Notes under the pieces: model-generated
Told to the model about the DNA's origin: nothing
Database searches by the model: none
Seen by the model: only the letters and a program-made list of their open reading frames with translations
Shown here: piece by piece, positions 18,299 through 26,893 of the stretch
How positions within the stretch are numbered: position 1 is the first letter of the stretch
Layout: every line of letters starts with the position of its first letter
Translations under genes and position numbers: made by a program
Source of the DNA: Streptomyces sp. NBC_00670
GTDB lineage: Bacteria; Actinomycetota; Actinomycetes; Streptomycetales; Streptomycetaceae
Direction of reading: 5' to 3'
Assembly: GCF_036226765.1 (NCBI RefSeq)
Contig: NZ_CP109017.1
Span: forward strand, 4,040,501-4,104,500
Length of the DNA stretch: 64,000 nt

Positions 18299-18598
18299 GG
18301 CAGGGGTCGGGCGTCACGTCCTGGCCGTGTCCGGCCCGGGTGGCACGGTTTGGCCGTGCCCGGCGGCTCCGGTGTCGGCGTCACGGCTTGGCCCCGACGT
18401 CACGTCCTGGCCACTCCCGGCCCCGGCGCCACGCCCGGGCCGGTGCGTCTCGACGCGGCGCCCCATGTGCCTGACGCCTCGTCAGAACCTTGTATTCGGC
18501 GAGGTGTTCGGCATATGTGGATGTATGTAAATGCGAAGGCCGTGCGTACGTTCGGGTGGTTGCTTCGGGGTGTCGGTGGCTGCCGATAGTCTGAACGC
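18258..18598. other. topA-tmk intergenic region
   Basis: After the 19-bp repeats comes a stretch with repeated CGTCACGTCCTGGCC (18313 and 18399) and related GGTTTGGCCGTG strings. The last 110 bp are lower in G+C and should hold the tmk promoter. No gene seen. Confidence 0.4.
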
Positions 18599-21500
18599 AT
18601 GACGCGAGCCGAGCAGCCAACGGCCCCCACCACGGCCCCCGAGGCCCCGGACGACGCCCTGGTCGCCGACTCCCGCGAGCGCGCCGTACGGGCGCTGCTG
18701 CGCAGGCCGCAGCTGAGGCGGCTGTGGAGCGCACAACTCGTGGACGGAGTCGGGGACGCCCTGGGCCTGCTCGTCCTGGTCGTCCTCGCCCTCCAGGCCG
18801 CGGTCCTCCAGGGCTCCCTCGGCGGCGGCTACCGCGGGGTGGCGTTCGCCGTCGCGTGCGTCCTGGGCGCGCGGATCCTGGCGACGCTCCTCTTCGGCGC
18901 CGTACTGCTCGGCCCGCTGGCCACGCTCACCGCGCCGGACGGCCCGCTCGACCGCCGCTGGACCATGGTCGGCGCGGACGGACTGCGGGCCGCGCTGATG
19001 ATCGTCGCCCCGCTGTGGATCGACTGGACCCCCGACAACGCGCTGCCGCTGCTCCTGGTGACCGCCTTCGTCGGCGGCGTCGCCGAGCGGCTGTGGACGG
19101 TGTGCAAGGAGAGCGCGGCGCCCGCCCTGCTGCCGCCGCCCCCGCCGGAGGGCGCCTCGGTGCGCCCGCTGCCCGACCACATGGACGCGCTGCGCCGGCT
19201 GTCGCTGCGCACGGGCTTCGTGTCGGTGCCGGTGGCGGCGGCCACGCTGGTCCTCGCCGGGCTGGTCAACAACCTGCTGGGCGCCGGGATCGAGTGGTTC
19301 GCCCAGCACCAGGCGGCGCTGGCGTCGTACGTCACCGCGGGCCTGTTCGCCGCCGCGCTCTCCGTGCTGACCGCCCTGGAACTGCCCGGCACCCGCACCC
19401 CGCGCGCGCGGTCGCCGCTGGAGGGGCTGCGCCGCCCGAGGGCGGGTGGCGGCTCCGACAAGAGCGTCGTGCCCGACAAGGGCCGCACCGGTGTGCTACC
19501 GCTGCTCGTGCTGGCCTGCGCCTCGGTCGCGGGCGCCGTGGCGGCCGCCGTCGCCGTGAGCGTGCTGCACGCCAGGGACCTCGGCGGCGGCCCCGTGCTG
19601 TACGGGCTGCTGGTGCTCGCCGTCACCGGCGGCGTGGTCGTCGGCATCCGTACGGCGCCCGGGCTGCTGCCCGCGCTGTCCCGGCGCCGGCTCCTCGCGC
19701 TGGCGATCGCCTTCACGGGGCTGGCGCTGCTGGCCGCCGGGCTCGTCCCGGACGACACCACCGTGCTGCTGCTCGTCGCCCTGGCCGGCACCGGCGCCGG
19801 CGTCGCCGCGAACACCGGGCACACCCTGCTCGACCAGGAGACCGAGGACCAGCGCCGGGCCCGTACGACCGAACACCTGCACGCGGTCGTACGGGTGTTC
19901 GTCGCACTCGGCGCCCTGCTCGGCCCGGTGGTGGCGGCCGGCATCGGACCGCACCGGCTGGTCAACGGCAAATTCGTCTTCGCGCACGGCGGCGCCGCGT
20001 TCACCCTGATGCTGGTGGGCGCGCTGCTGCTGCCGGTCGCCGCCCTGGTGCTCGCCAAGGTCGACGACCGCTCCGGTGTCCCCCTGCGGCTCGACCTGCG
20101 GGACGCGCTGCGCGGCGGGGACGACCCCGTGCAGGCCCCCGCGACGAACGGTTTCTTCCTCGTCCTGGAGGGCGGCGACGGCGCCGGGAAGTCGACGCAG
20201 GCGGAGGCGCTCGCCGAGTGGATCCGCGCCAAGGGCCACGAGGTGGTCCTCACCCACGAGCCGGGCGCGACCCCGGTCGGCAAGCGGCTGCGCTCGATCC
20301 TGCTGGACGTCTCCAGCGCCGGACTCTCGCACCGTGCGGAGGCCCTGCTCTACGCGGCGGACCGCGCGGAGCACGTGGACACCGTCGTACGGCCCGCCCT
20401 GGAACGCGGCGCGGTCGTCATCTCCGACCGGTACATCGACTCCTCCGTCGCCTACCAGGGCGCGGGCCGCGACCTGTCCCCGACGGAGATCGCCCGCATC
20501 TCGCGCTGGGCGACCAACGGCCTCGTACCGCACCTGACGGTGCTGCTCGACGTCGATCCGCAGGCCGCCCGCGAGCGGTTCACCGAGGCGCCCGACCGGC
20601 TGGAGTCCGAGCCCGCCGAGTTCCACGCGCGCGTGCGGGCCGGTTTCCTCACGCTCGCCGCCGCCGACCCCGGGCGCTACCTGGTCGTCGACGGCGGCCA
20701 GGAGCCGGAGGCGGTCACGACGGCCGTACGGCACCGGCTCGACCGGATGCTGCCGCTCTCCGAGGCCGAGGTGAAGGCCCAGGAGGAGGCGCGCCGCAAG
20801 GCCGAGGAGGAGGCCCGGCGCAAGGCGGAGGAAGAGGCGCGGCGCAAGGCCGAGGAGGAGCGCAAGGAGCGCGAGCGCCAGGAGGAACTCGCCAGGCTCC
20901 GCGCCGAGGAGGAGGAGCGCAAGCGGCGCGAGCTGGAGGAGGCCCAGCGGCGCGAGGCCGAGCGGCAGGCCGAGGAGGCCCGGCAGCGGGCGGAGGAGGC
21001 GCGCCGCAGGGCCGAGGAGGAGCAGGCCCGGCTGCTGGCGGAGGAGAAGGCGCGCGCCGAGGAGGAGGCCCGCCGCAAGGCGGAGCAGGAGCGGCTGCGC
21101 CGGCAGGCCGAGGAGGAGGCGCGGCTGCGCGCCGAGGCCGAGGAACGGCGCCTGGAGAAGCAGCGCAAGGCCGAGGCCGCGCTGCTGCGGGCGGAGGAGG
21201 CCCGCCGGGCGGCGGAGGCGGCGGCAGCGGCCGCCGCGGCCGAGACCGCGGCGCGCAACGCCCGGGCCGCGGAGGAGGAGCGCGCCGCGGCGGGCCCGGC
21301 GGCCGCGGCGGAGACCGTGCCGACGCCGGTGGTCATCCCGACCAACGCCACGGGCGGCCCCGTCGACGAGACGGCGGTCCTGCCCCCGGTGACCCCGGAC
21401 GGCCCCGACGCCGAGACGACCACGCAGCTCCCCCGTCCGACGGGCCCGGAGGCACCGGCGGACGACGAGACGACGGTGCTCCCGGCGGTGACCCCGGGCG

Positions 21501-21847
21501 CGGCGGACGAGACGGCGGTACTGCCGCCGGTACGGGACGACGGCGACGCCGGGGACGACCGGGGCGGGGACCCGGCGGGCCGGGTCCCGCCGGGGTACTT
21601 CCGCGACGAACGTGACGGGCGCGAGGAGGGTGAGGAGCGCGGGGAACCGCGCCCCGACGGCCGCGAGGACCGCACCCGCGAACTCCCGCAGATCCCCGCC
21701 GAGGACGCACCCCCGCGCCGGGGCCGCCGCACCCGCCGCCGCCCCGACTGGGCCGAGGAAACCCCGCTGGACGACCTCCCCACCCTGGCCGACGAACTCC
21801 TGGGTCCGAGGGACGAGGAGGAGAACGGCGGAAGGGGCAGGTCGTAA
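18599..21847 (+). CDS. tmk: Thymidylate kinase fused to transporter-like membrane domain and coiled coil
   Basis: 1082 aa, far longer than the usual 210 or so. Residues about 35-500 form an MFS-like domain with about 12 hydrophobic segments. Residues about 517-715 are a complete dTMP kinase: LEGGDGAGKST P-loop (524-533), ISDRYIDSSVAYQGAGR (DR motif and substrate site) and TEAPDRLE. From about 718 to 900 runs a charged coiled coil of ARRKAEEE repeats, then a Pro/Thr/Asp-rich tail with four TAVLP/TTVLP/TTQLP elements. It catalyses dTMP to dTDP; the membrane tether would place the kinase at the membrane. This fusion is known in Streptomyces from memory. Confidence 0.92.
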   Translation: MTRAEQPTAPTTAPEAPDDALVADSRERAVRALLRRPQLRRLWSAQLVDGVGDALGLLVLVVLALQAAVLQGSLGGGYRGVAFAVACVLGARILATLLFGAVLLGPLATLTAPDGPLDRRWTMVGADGLRAALMIVAPLWIDWTPDNALPLLLVTAFVGGVAERLWTVCKESAAPALLPPPPPEGASVRPLPDHMDALRRLSLRTGFVSVPVAAATLVLAGLVNNLLGAGIEWFAQHQAALASYVTAGLFAAALSVLTALELPGTRTPRARSPLEGLRRPRAGGGSDKSVVPDKGRTGVLPLLVLACASVAGAVAAAVAVSVLHARDLGGGPVLYGLLVLAVTGGVVVGIRTAPGLLPALSRRRLLALAIAFTGLALLAAGLVPDDTTVLLLVALAGTGAGVAANTGHTLLDQETEDQRRARTTEHLHAVVRVFVALGALLGPVVAAGIGPHRLVNGKFVFAHGGAAFTLMLVGALLLPVAALVLAKVDDRSGVPLRLDLRDALRGGDDPVQAPATNGFFLVLEGGDGAGKSTQAEALAEWIRAKGHEVVLTHEPGATPVGKRLRSILLDVSSAGLSHRAEALLYAADRAEHVDTVVRPALERGAVVISDRYIDSSVAYQGAGRDLSPTEIARISRWATNGLVPHLTVLLDVDPQAARERFTEAPDRLESEPAEFHARVRAGFLTLAAADPGRYLVVDGGQEPEAVTTAVRHRLDRMLPLSEAEVKAQEEARRKAEEEARRKAEEEARRKAEEERKERERQEELARLRAEEEERKRRELEEAQRREAERQAEEARQRAEEARRRAEEEQARLLAEEKARAEEEARRKAEQERLRRQAEEEARLRAEAEERRLEKQRKAEAALLRAEEARRAAEAAAAAAAAETAARNARAAEEERAAAGPAAAAETVPTPVVIPTNATGGPVDETAVLPPVTPDGPDAETTTQLPRPTGPEAPADDETTVLPAVTPGAADETAVLPPVRDDGDAGDDRGGDPAGRVPPGYFRDERDGREEGEERGEPRPDGREDRTRELPQIPAEDAPPRRGRRTRRRPDWAEETPLDDLPTLADELLGPRDEEENGGRGRS

Positions 21848-21886
21848 GGGTTTCTGCTCGACGGTACGGTTCCCACCCGCGCCCTC

Positions 21887-22010
21887 GAGGGGCGCGGGGC
21901 TGTGCCGTTCTGCGGCTCCGCCGCGGGCCGCGACCAGCAGCAGCGCCCCTCAGGGGCGCGGGGAACTGCGCGACCAGCCACGACGCATCCGCAGTCGGGT
22001 AGGGGCGGTG
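21887..22010. repeat. G+C-rich interspersed intergenic repeat (copy A)
   Basis: Contains AGGGGCGCGGGG twice and the strings CTGCGGCTCCGCCGCG and GCGCGGGGAACTGCGCGACC. Related strings recur at 36905-37055 (reverse), 47457 and 52376. Such elements are common between Streptomyces genes and fold into hairpins. Confidence 0.7.
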
Positions 22011-22101
22011 GAAGCGAAGCCCCCACCCGCACCCCCACTGTCAGTGCCCACCCCCACAATGGGAACCGACAGACCCCGCACGAACCGAAAGGCGGCGGCC
22101 C

Positions 22102-23307
22102 ATGCCCGTATGGGACGACCTCGTCGGCCAGGACCGGCTGAGCGCCCAGCTCGCCGCCGCCGCCCGCGACGCCGACGCCTTCGTCACCGCCGCGGCGACC
22201 AACGCCCCGCTCCCCGACGCGTCGAGCATGACGCACGCCTGGCTGTTCACGGGCCCGCCCGGCGCCGGCCGCACCCAGGCGGCCCGCGCCTTCGCGGCCG
22301 CCCTCCAGTGCGTCAGCCCCGACCGTGCCCTGGGCGGCACCCCCGGCTGCGGCTTCTGCGACGGCTGCCACACCGCCCTGATCGGCACGCACGCCGACGT
22401 CAGCACGGTCGCCGCCGTCGGCGCCCAGATTCGCGCCGCCGACATGCGCGACACCGTCCGCAAGTCGTTCACCTCGCCGGCGAACGGCCGCTGGCAGGTG
22501 ATCCTGGTCGAGGACGCCGAACGTCTGAACGAGCAGTCGGCGAACGCGGTCCTGAAGGCCGTCGAGGAGCCCGCCCCCCGCACGGTCTGGCTCCTGTGCG
22601 CCCCCTCCGTCGAGGACGTCCTGCCCACCATCCGCTCCCGCTGCCGCCACGTGAACCTGCGCACACCCCCGGTGGACGCCGTCGCGGACCTGCTGATCCG
22701 GCGGGACGGCATCGAGCCGGAGGTCGCGGTCGCCGCCGCCCGCGCCACCCAGGGCCATGTCGACCACGCCCGCCGCCTCGCCACCGACGAGCGGGCCCGC
22801 GCCCGCCGCGCGACCGTGCTCAGGCTGCCGCTCCGCTTGGACGACGTCGGCGGCTGCCTCAAGGCGGCGCAGGAACTGGTCGACGCGGCCGCAGAGGACT
22901 CCAAACAGCTCGCCGAGGAGCGGGAAGCCAAGGAGACCGAGGAGCTGAAGGCGGCGCTCGGCGCGGCCCAGGGCGGTCGGCTGCCGCGCGGCACCGCGGG
23001 CGTGATGAAGGAGCTGGAGGAGGACCAGAAGCGCCGCAGAAGACGCGTCCAGCGCGACAGCCTGGACGTCGCCCTGCTGGACCTCACCGGTTTCTACCGC
23101 GACGTCCTCGCGCTCCAGCTCGGCTCCCGGCTGGCCCTCGCCAACACGGACGCCGAGGACGCGCTGGAGCGGCTGGCCCGCGGCAGCACCCCGGAGGCCA
23201 CGCTGCGCCGCATCGAGGCGATCGCCGCCTGCCGCGAGGCCCTCGACCGCAATGTGGCACCACTGCTGGCGGTGGAGGCGATGACGATGGCGCTGCGCGC
23301 GGGCTGA
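22102..23307 (+). CDS. holB: DNA polymerase III delta' subunit
   Basis: 401 aa clamp-loader subunit. N-terminal MPVWDDLVGQDRL, then THAWLFTGPPGAGRTQAARAF, where the Walker A Lys is Arg, consistent with delta' not binding ATP productively. Cys-rich zinc module C-x(13)-C-x(2)-C-x(2)-C follows (GCGFCDGCHTAL). VEDAERLNEQSANAVLKAVEEP and SRCRHVNLRTPP mark the sensor region. A charged linker (residues about 265-315) precedes the C-terminal collar domain. Location beside tmk is conserved in many bacteria. Confidence 0.92.
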   Translation: MPVWDDLVGQDRLSAQLAAAARDADAFVTAAATNAPLPDASSMTHAWLFTGPPGAGRTQAARAFAAALQCVSPDRALGGTPGCGFCDGCHTALIGTHADVSTVAAVGAQIRAADMRDTVRKSFTSPANGRWQVILVEDAERLNEQSANAVLKAVEEPAPRTVWLLCAPSVEDVLPTIRSRCRHVNLRTPPVDAVADLLIRRDGIEPEVAVAAARATQGHVDHARRLATDERARARRATVLRLPLRLDDVGGCLKAAQELVDAAAEDSKQLAEEREAKETEELKAALGAAQGGRLPRGTAGVMKELEEDQKRRRRRVQRDSLDVALLDLTGFYRDVLALQLGSRLALANTDAEDALERLARGSTPEATLRRIEAIAACREALDRNVAPLLAVEAMTMALRAG

Positions 23308-23404
23308 CACCGGCAGGCCGGCGACGGCGTTGCGGGCGGGCCGACACCGACGGCGGAGGACGGCGTCGCGCCCGGGCCGGCACCGGCAGGCCGACGTGCG
23401 GGTT
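23301..23404. repeat. Imperfect tandem repeat of 36-37 bp at the holB stop codon
   Basis: Three degenerate copies beginning GGGCTGACACCGGCAGG (23301), GGGCCGACACCGACGG (23338) and GGGCCGGCACCGGCAGG (23374, partial). The first copy includes the holB TGA. Confidence 0.65.
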
Positions 23405-23477
23405 GACGTCCTCACCCGAAAGGGGAGCGTGCGCGACATTCGGTGAGCGGGCGACAGCGCAGCGTTACGCTCGCAGG

Positions 23478-25112
23478 ATGGACCTCAGGCGCCCTCCCGC
23501 ACCCCGTATCCCCTCGCCCGGCGGCCCCCGCCCCTCCCGCCGGTTCCTCACCCGTGGCACCCCGCTGGCCGCCGCGCTCGCCCTGCTGCTCTCCGCCGCG
23601 TGCTCCTCGGGGCACTCGGCGACGCCCGCCGCACCCTCCCCGGCGCAGGCGGCACCGGCCGCCCTGGCCGCGCTGCCCCGGTCCACGCCCCCCGCGCTGA
23701 CCCCGTACTACAGCCAGAAACCGGCGTGGCGCGCGTGCGGCGTCCCCGGCTTCCAGTGCGCCACGGTCAAGGCGCCGCTGGACTACGACAAGCCCTCAGC
23801 CGGCGACGTCCGGCTCGCGGTGGCCCGGAAGAAGGCGACCGGTCCGGGCAAGCGCCTCGGCTCGCTGCTGGTCAACCCGGGCGGCCCCGGCGGCTCGGCG
23901 ATCGGCTACCTCCAGCAGTTCGCGGGCATCGGCTACCCGGCCGATGTCCGCGCCCGGTACGACATGGCGGCCGTCGACCCGCGCGGCGTGGCCCGCAGCG
24001 AGCCGGTCGAGTGCCTCACCGACCGTCAGATGGACGCGTACACGCAGACGGACGCCACTCCGGACGATCACGCGGAGACCACGAAGCTCGTCGACGCGTA
24101 CAAGAGGTTCGCGGCGGGCTGCGGCAAGCACGACCCGAAGCTGCTGCGCCACGTCTCCACGGTCGAGGCGGCGCGCGACATGGACATCGTCCGGGCGGCA
24201 CTGGGCGACAAGAAGCTCAACTATGTGGGCGCCTCGTACGGCACGTTCCTCGGCGCCACGTACGCGGGCCTCTTCCCCGACCGCGCCGGACGCCTCGTCC
24301 TGGACGGCGCGATGGATCCGTCGCTGTCCGCACGCGAGCTGAACGAGGACCAGACCGCGGGGTTTGAGACGGCGTTCCAGTCCTTCGCCAAGGACTGTGT
24401 ACGGCGCTCCGGCTGCCCCCTCGGCACCGCGGGCACCACCCCCGCGCAGGCCGGTGACCACCTGGAGGCGTTCTTCCGTCACCTGGACGCGAAGCCCCTG
24501 AAGACGGGCGACGCGGACGGCCGCACGCTGGGCGAGTCCCTGGCCACCACGGGCGTGATCGCGGCCATGTACGACGAGGCGGCCTGGCCCCAGCTGCGCC
24601 GGGCGCTCACCTCCGCGATGAAGGACAAGGACGGTGCCGCGCTCCTCGCCCTCTCGGACAGCTACTACGAACGTGACGCCGACGGCCACTACACCAACCT
24701 GATGTACGCCAACGCCGCCGTGAACTGCCTCGACCTGCCGCCCGCCGTCCGGACCCCGGACGAGGTGGACAAGGCGCTCCCGGCGTTCGAAAAGGCCTCC
24801 CCGGTGTTCGGACCGAGCCTCGCCTGGGCCTCGCTGACCTGCGCGTACTGGCCCGTGGAACCGACGGGCAAGCCGCACCGGATCGAGGCGAAGGGCGCGG
24901 CGCCGATCGTGGTCGTCGGCACCACCCGCGACCCGGCCACCCCGTACCGCTGGGCCAAGTCCCTCGCCGCCCAGCTCTCCTCCGGCCGCCTCCTCACCTA
25001 CGAGGGCGACGGCCACACGGCGTACGGCCGCGGCAGCCGCTGCATCGACACGGCGATCAACACCTACCTGCTCCACGGCACCCCGCCGACGGACGGCAAA
25101 CGCTGCACCTGA
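23478..25112 (+). CDS. Exported alpha/beta-hydrolase, tripeptidyl aminopeptidase family lipoprotein
   Basis: 544 aa. Twin-Arg-containing N-terminus (PSRRFLTRG) and hydrophobic core ending in LLSAACSSG, a lipobox. Catalytic triad visible: nucleophile Ser in VGASYGTFLGATYAG, acid in TTRDPATPYRWA, His in EGDGHTAYG; oxyanion region NPGGPGGSA. Family members (Streptomyces Tap/SlpD/SlpE) remove tripeptides from secreted proteins. ATG 23478 is set by the signal peptide. Followed by its own hairpin terminator. Confidence 0.9.
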   Translation: MDLRRPPAPRIPSPGGPRPSRRFLTRGTPLAAALALLLSAACSSGHSATPAAPSPAQAAPAALAALPRSTPPALTPYYSQKPAWRACGVPGFQCATVKAPLDYDKPSAGDVRLAVARKKATGPGKRLGSLLVNPGGPGGSAIGYLQQFAGIGYPADVRARYDMAAVDPRGVARSEPVECLTDRQMDAYTQTDATPDDHAETTKLVDAYKRFAAGCGKHDPKLLRHVSTVEAARDMDIVRAALGDKKLNYVGASYGTFLGATYAGLFPDRAGRLVLDGAMDPSLSARELNEDQTAGFETAFQSFAKDCVRRSGCPLGTAGTTPAQAGDHLEAFFRHLDAKPLKTGDADGRTLGESLATTGVIAAMYDEAAWPQLRRALTSAMKDKDGAALLALSDSYYERDADGHYTNLMYANAAVNCLDLPPAVRTPDEVDKALPAFEKASPVFGPSLAWASLTCAYWPVEPTGKPHRIEAKGAAPIVVVGTTRDPATPYRWAKSLAAQLSSGRLLTYEGDGHTAYGRGSRCIDTAINTYLLHGTPPTDGKRCT

Positions 25113-25115
25113 CCG

Positions 25116-25154
25116 CCGAACCCGCCCCCGGGCCGCCGCCCGGGGGCGGTTCGG
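25116..25154 (+). terminator. Peptidase gene terminator
   Basis: Long hairpin just after the stop codon: CCGAACCCGCCCCCGGG (25116-25132) pairs with CCCGGGGGCGGTTCGG (25139-25154) with one bulged C and a six-base loop. Confidence 0.8.
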
Positions 25155-25221
25155 ACCACCCCCGGAAACTGTGTAGACTTACCGTCGTCGCTGATCGCAC
25201 CATGGTGCACACAGCCGACTC

Positions 25222-25295
25222 GCCGCCTTAGCTCAGATGGCCAGAGCAACGCACTCGTAATGCGTAGGTCTCGGGTTCGAATCCCGAAGGCGGCT
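25222..25295 (+). tRNA. tRNA-Thr (anticodon CGU)
   Basis: 74 nt cloverleaf: acceptor stem GCCGCCT/AGGCGGC, D-stem GCTC/GAGC, anticodon stem ACGCA/TGCGT around CTCGTAA (anticodon CGT at 25255-25257), T-arm TCGGGTTCGAATCCCGA. Discriminator T. CCA is not encoded. A terminator hairpin follows immediately. Confidence 0.97.
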
Positions 25296-25300
25296 CGTTC

Positions 25301-25334
25301 GATGCCCAGGTCGAAAGATGTCGACCTGGGCATC
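25301..25334. terminator. tRNA-Thr terminator, bidirectional
   Basis: Perfect 14-bp stem (25301-25314 with 25321-25334), six-base loop, followed by TTT on the + strand. It lies between the tRNA and the convergent transporter gene and could end both. Confidence 0.9.
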
Positions 25335-25347
25335 TTTGTGTGCGCGG

Positions 25348-26805
25348 TCAGGCGTGGGCGTTCTGGGGGTGCCTCGGCAGGAGGTTTACCAAGGGCAGTG
25401 TCAGTAGGTTCAGGGCTGCCGTGATGGCGAACACCCGTTCCGCTGCGGTGAGGGTGGAGTGGGGAGTCAGGCGTCCGGCGTGGGTGTAGAAGAGCGTGCC
25501 CAGGGCGGCGACGCCGAGGGCGCCGGCGAATTGCTGGACGGCGTTGAGGAGGCCCGCTCCGGTGCCGACCTCCTCGGGGGTGGCGTCGCCGATGATGAAG
25601 TCGGTGAGCGGGACGAACACCAGTCCGGAACCGAAGCCGGTGAGCAGCAGTGCGGGGGTCAGGTTCCAGACGGTGATGCCGGTGTCCCAGTGGGCCACGG
25701 ACCACCACAGGGCCAGCAGTCCTACGACGGCCAGGGCGAGCCCCAGGTGCAGCGTGGCCCGGCCCAGCCGCTCGGCGAGCACGGCGCCCGCGAGCAGGAC
25801 CGCGACGGCCGTGCCGAGGGCCCAGGGAAGCAGCGTGAGGCCGGTACGCAGCGGCGTCCAGTGCATGCCCTGTTGCAGCAGCAGGTTGACGACCAGCACG
25901 AACGCGCTGAGTGAGGCGTAGAACCCGGCGACGATCAGCAGGCCGACGACGAAGCTGCGTCTGCGCAGCAGCGTCGGTGCGACGACCGGGTGCCTGCTGC
26001 GTCGCTGCGAGACGGCGAACAGTGCGAACAGCAGGGCCCCGGCGGCCATCATGACGTAGGTCCAGGCAGGCCAGCCCAGCTCCCGGCCCTGGATGAGCGG
26101 GACGACGAGCAGGGCCGAGGCCGCGGTGAGCAGGCCGATGCCGGTGAGGTCGAGGCGGGCGTCCGGGTCCTCGCCGCCGTGCCGTGGCATGACGCGGTGG
26201 CCGAGCAGGGCGGCGGCGAGGCCGAACGGCACGTTGATCAGGAAGAGGGAGCGCCACTGGCTGCCGAACAGGTCCAGATGGAGCAGCCAGCCGGCCAGGA
26301 GGGGGCCGCCCACCATCGTCAGGCCCATCAGCGGGCCGACCGGGGTCAGCGCCTTGCGCAGGTGCCGCGGCGGGAACACCACCTTCACCAGGGCCAGGCC
26401 CTGCGGGATCATGACCGACCCGAACAGGCCCTGCAACGCCCGGGCGACGATCAGGAAGACCGCGTCCGGGGCGAGGCCGCAGGCCAGTGAGGCCAGCGTG
26501 AAGCCGGTCATGCCGAGCAGGAACAGCCGCCGGCGGCCGAGCAGGTCCCCGAGCCGTCCGGAGGTGACCAGACCGAGGGCGAACGTGGCGGTGTAGGCGC
26601 TGAGCACCCACTGCACGGTCACCTGGCCGCCGCCGAGGTCGGCGTGGATGGACGGGCCGGCGAGGTTGGCGATGCTCGAGTCGATCAGATCCATGAGGTC
26701 GGCCAGGACCACGACGACCAGGACCAGCCACGCGGTGCGCGACGGGCGGGCGTCGGAGGGGGCCGGGGGTGCGGGGGAGGAGAGTTGAGGAGTGGACACG
26801 AACAT
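25348..26805 (-). CDS. MFS drug transporter, DHA2/EmrB-QacA family
   Basis: 485 aa with about 14 hydrophobic segments. Motifs: LADLMDLIDSSIANLAGPSIHADL in the first helix region (Asp pattern of DHA2 pumps), GRLGDLLGRRRLFLLG (MFS motif A) and ALQGLFGSVMIPQGLALV (motif C-like region). Likely proton-driven drug exporter. ATG at 26805 is preferred over 26835; the start codon sits inside the first of three GAACA-N-TGTTC palindromes, so a bound repressor would cover it. Divergent from a TetR regulator. Confidence 0.87.
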   Translation of the reverse strand: MFVSTPQLSSPAPPAPSDARPSRTAWLVLVVVVLADLMDLIDSSIANLAGPSIHADLGGGQVTVQWVLSAYTATFALGLVTSGRLGDLLGRRRLFLLGMTGFTLASLACGLAPDAVFLIVARALQGLFGSVMIPQGLALVKVVFPPRHLRKALTPVGPLMGLTMVGGPLLAGWLLHLDLFGSQWRSLFLINVPFGLAAALLGHRVMPRHGGEDPDARLDLTGIGLLTAASALLVVPLIQGRELGWPAWTYVMMAAGALLFALFAVSQRRSRHPVVAPTLLRRRSFVVGLLIVAGFYASLSAFVLVVNLLLQQGMHWTPLRTGLTLLPWALGTAVAVLLAGAVLAERLGRATLHLGLALAVVGLLALWWSVAHWDTGITVWNLTPALLLTGFGSGLVFVPLTDFIIGDATPEEVGTGAGLLNAVQQFAGALGVAALGTLFYTHAGRLTPHSTLTAAERVFAITAALNLLTLPLVNLLPRHPQNAHA

Positions 26806-26871
26806 TGTTCTACAGAGGAACAGTGTTCGTAGCAAGGCGAGCGACGTTCCTTGTGGCGTAGAACACTGTTC
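26800..26871. promoter_or_regulatory. Three GAACANTGTTC palindromes between pump and TetR genes
   Basis: Palindromes at 26800-26810 (GAACATTGTTC), 26818-26828 (GAACAGTGTTC) and 26861-26871 (GAACACTGTTC). The first covers the transporter ATG and the third lies 22 bp before the regulator ATG. The symmetry and placement indicate operators of the adjacent TetR protein. Confidence 0.8.
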
Positions 26872-26893
26872 GTGGGTTCGCTAGACTGCGCCC

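Noticed and set aside
14988..18317. 1109-codon open frame on the minus strand across topA
   Set aside because: Mirror of topA caused by high third-position G+C; composition is Leu/Arg/Val/Asp mixture with no family features.
20677..23439. 920-codon minus-strand frame across the tmk tail and holB
   Set aside because: Ser/Arg-rich shadow of the coiled-coil coding sequence; the plus-strand genes have clear motifs.
25222..25295. Phage or plasmid attachment site at tRNA-Thr
   Set aside because: No second copy of the tRNA 3' end and no integrase in the window.
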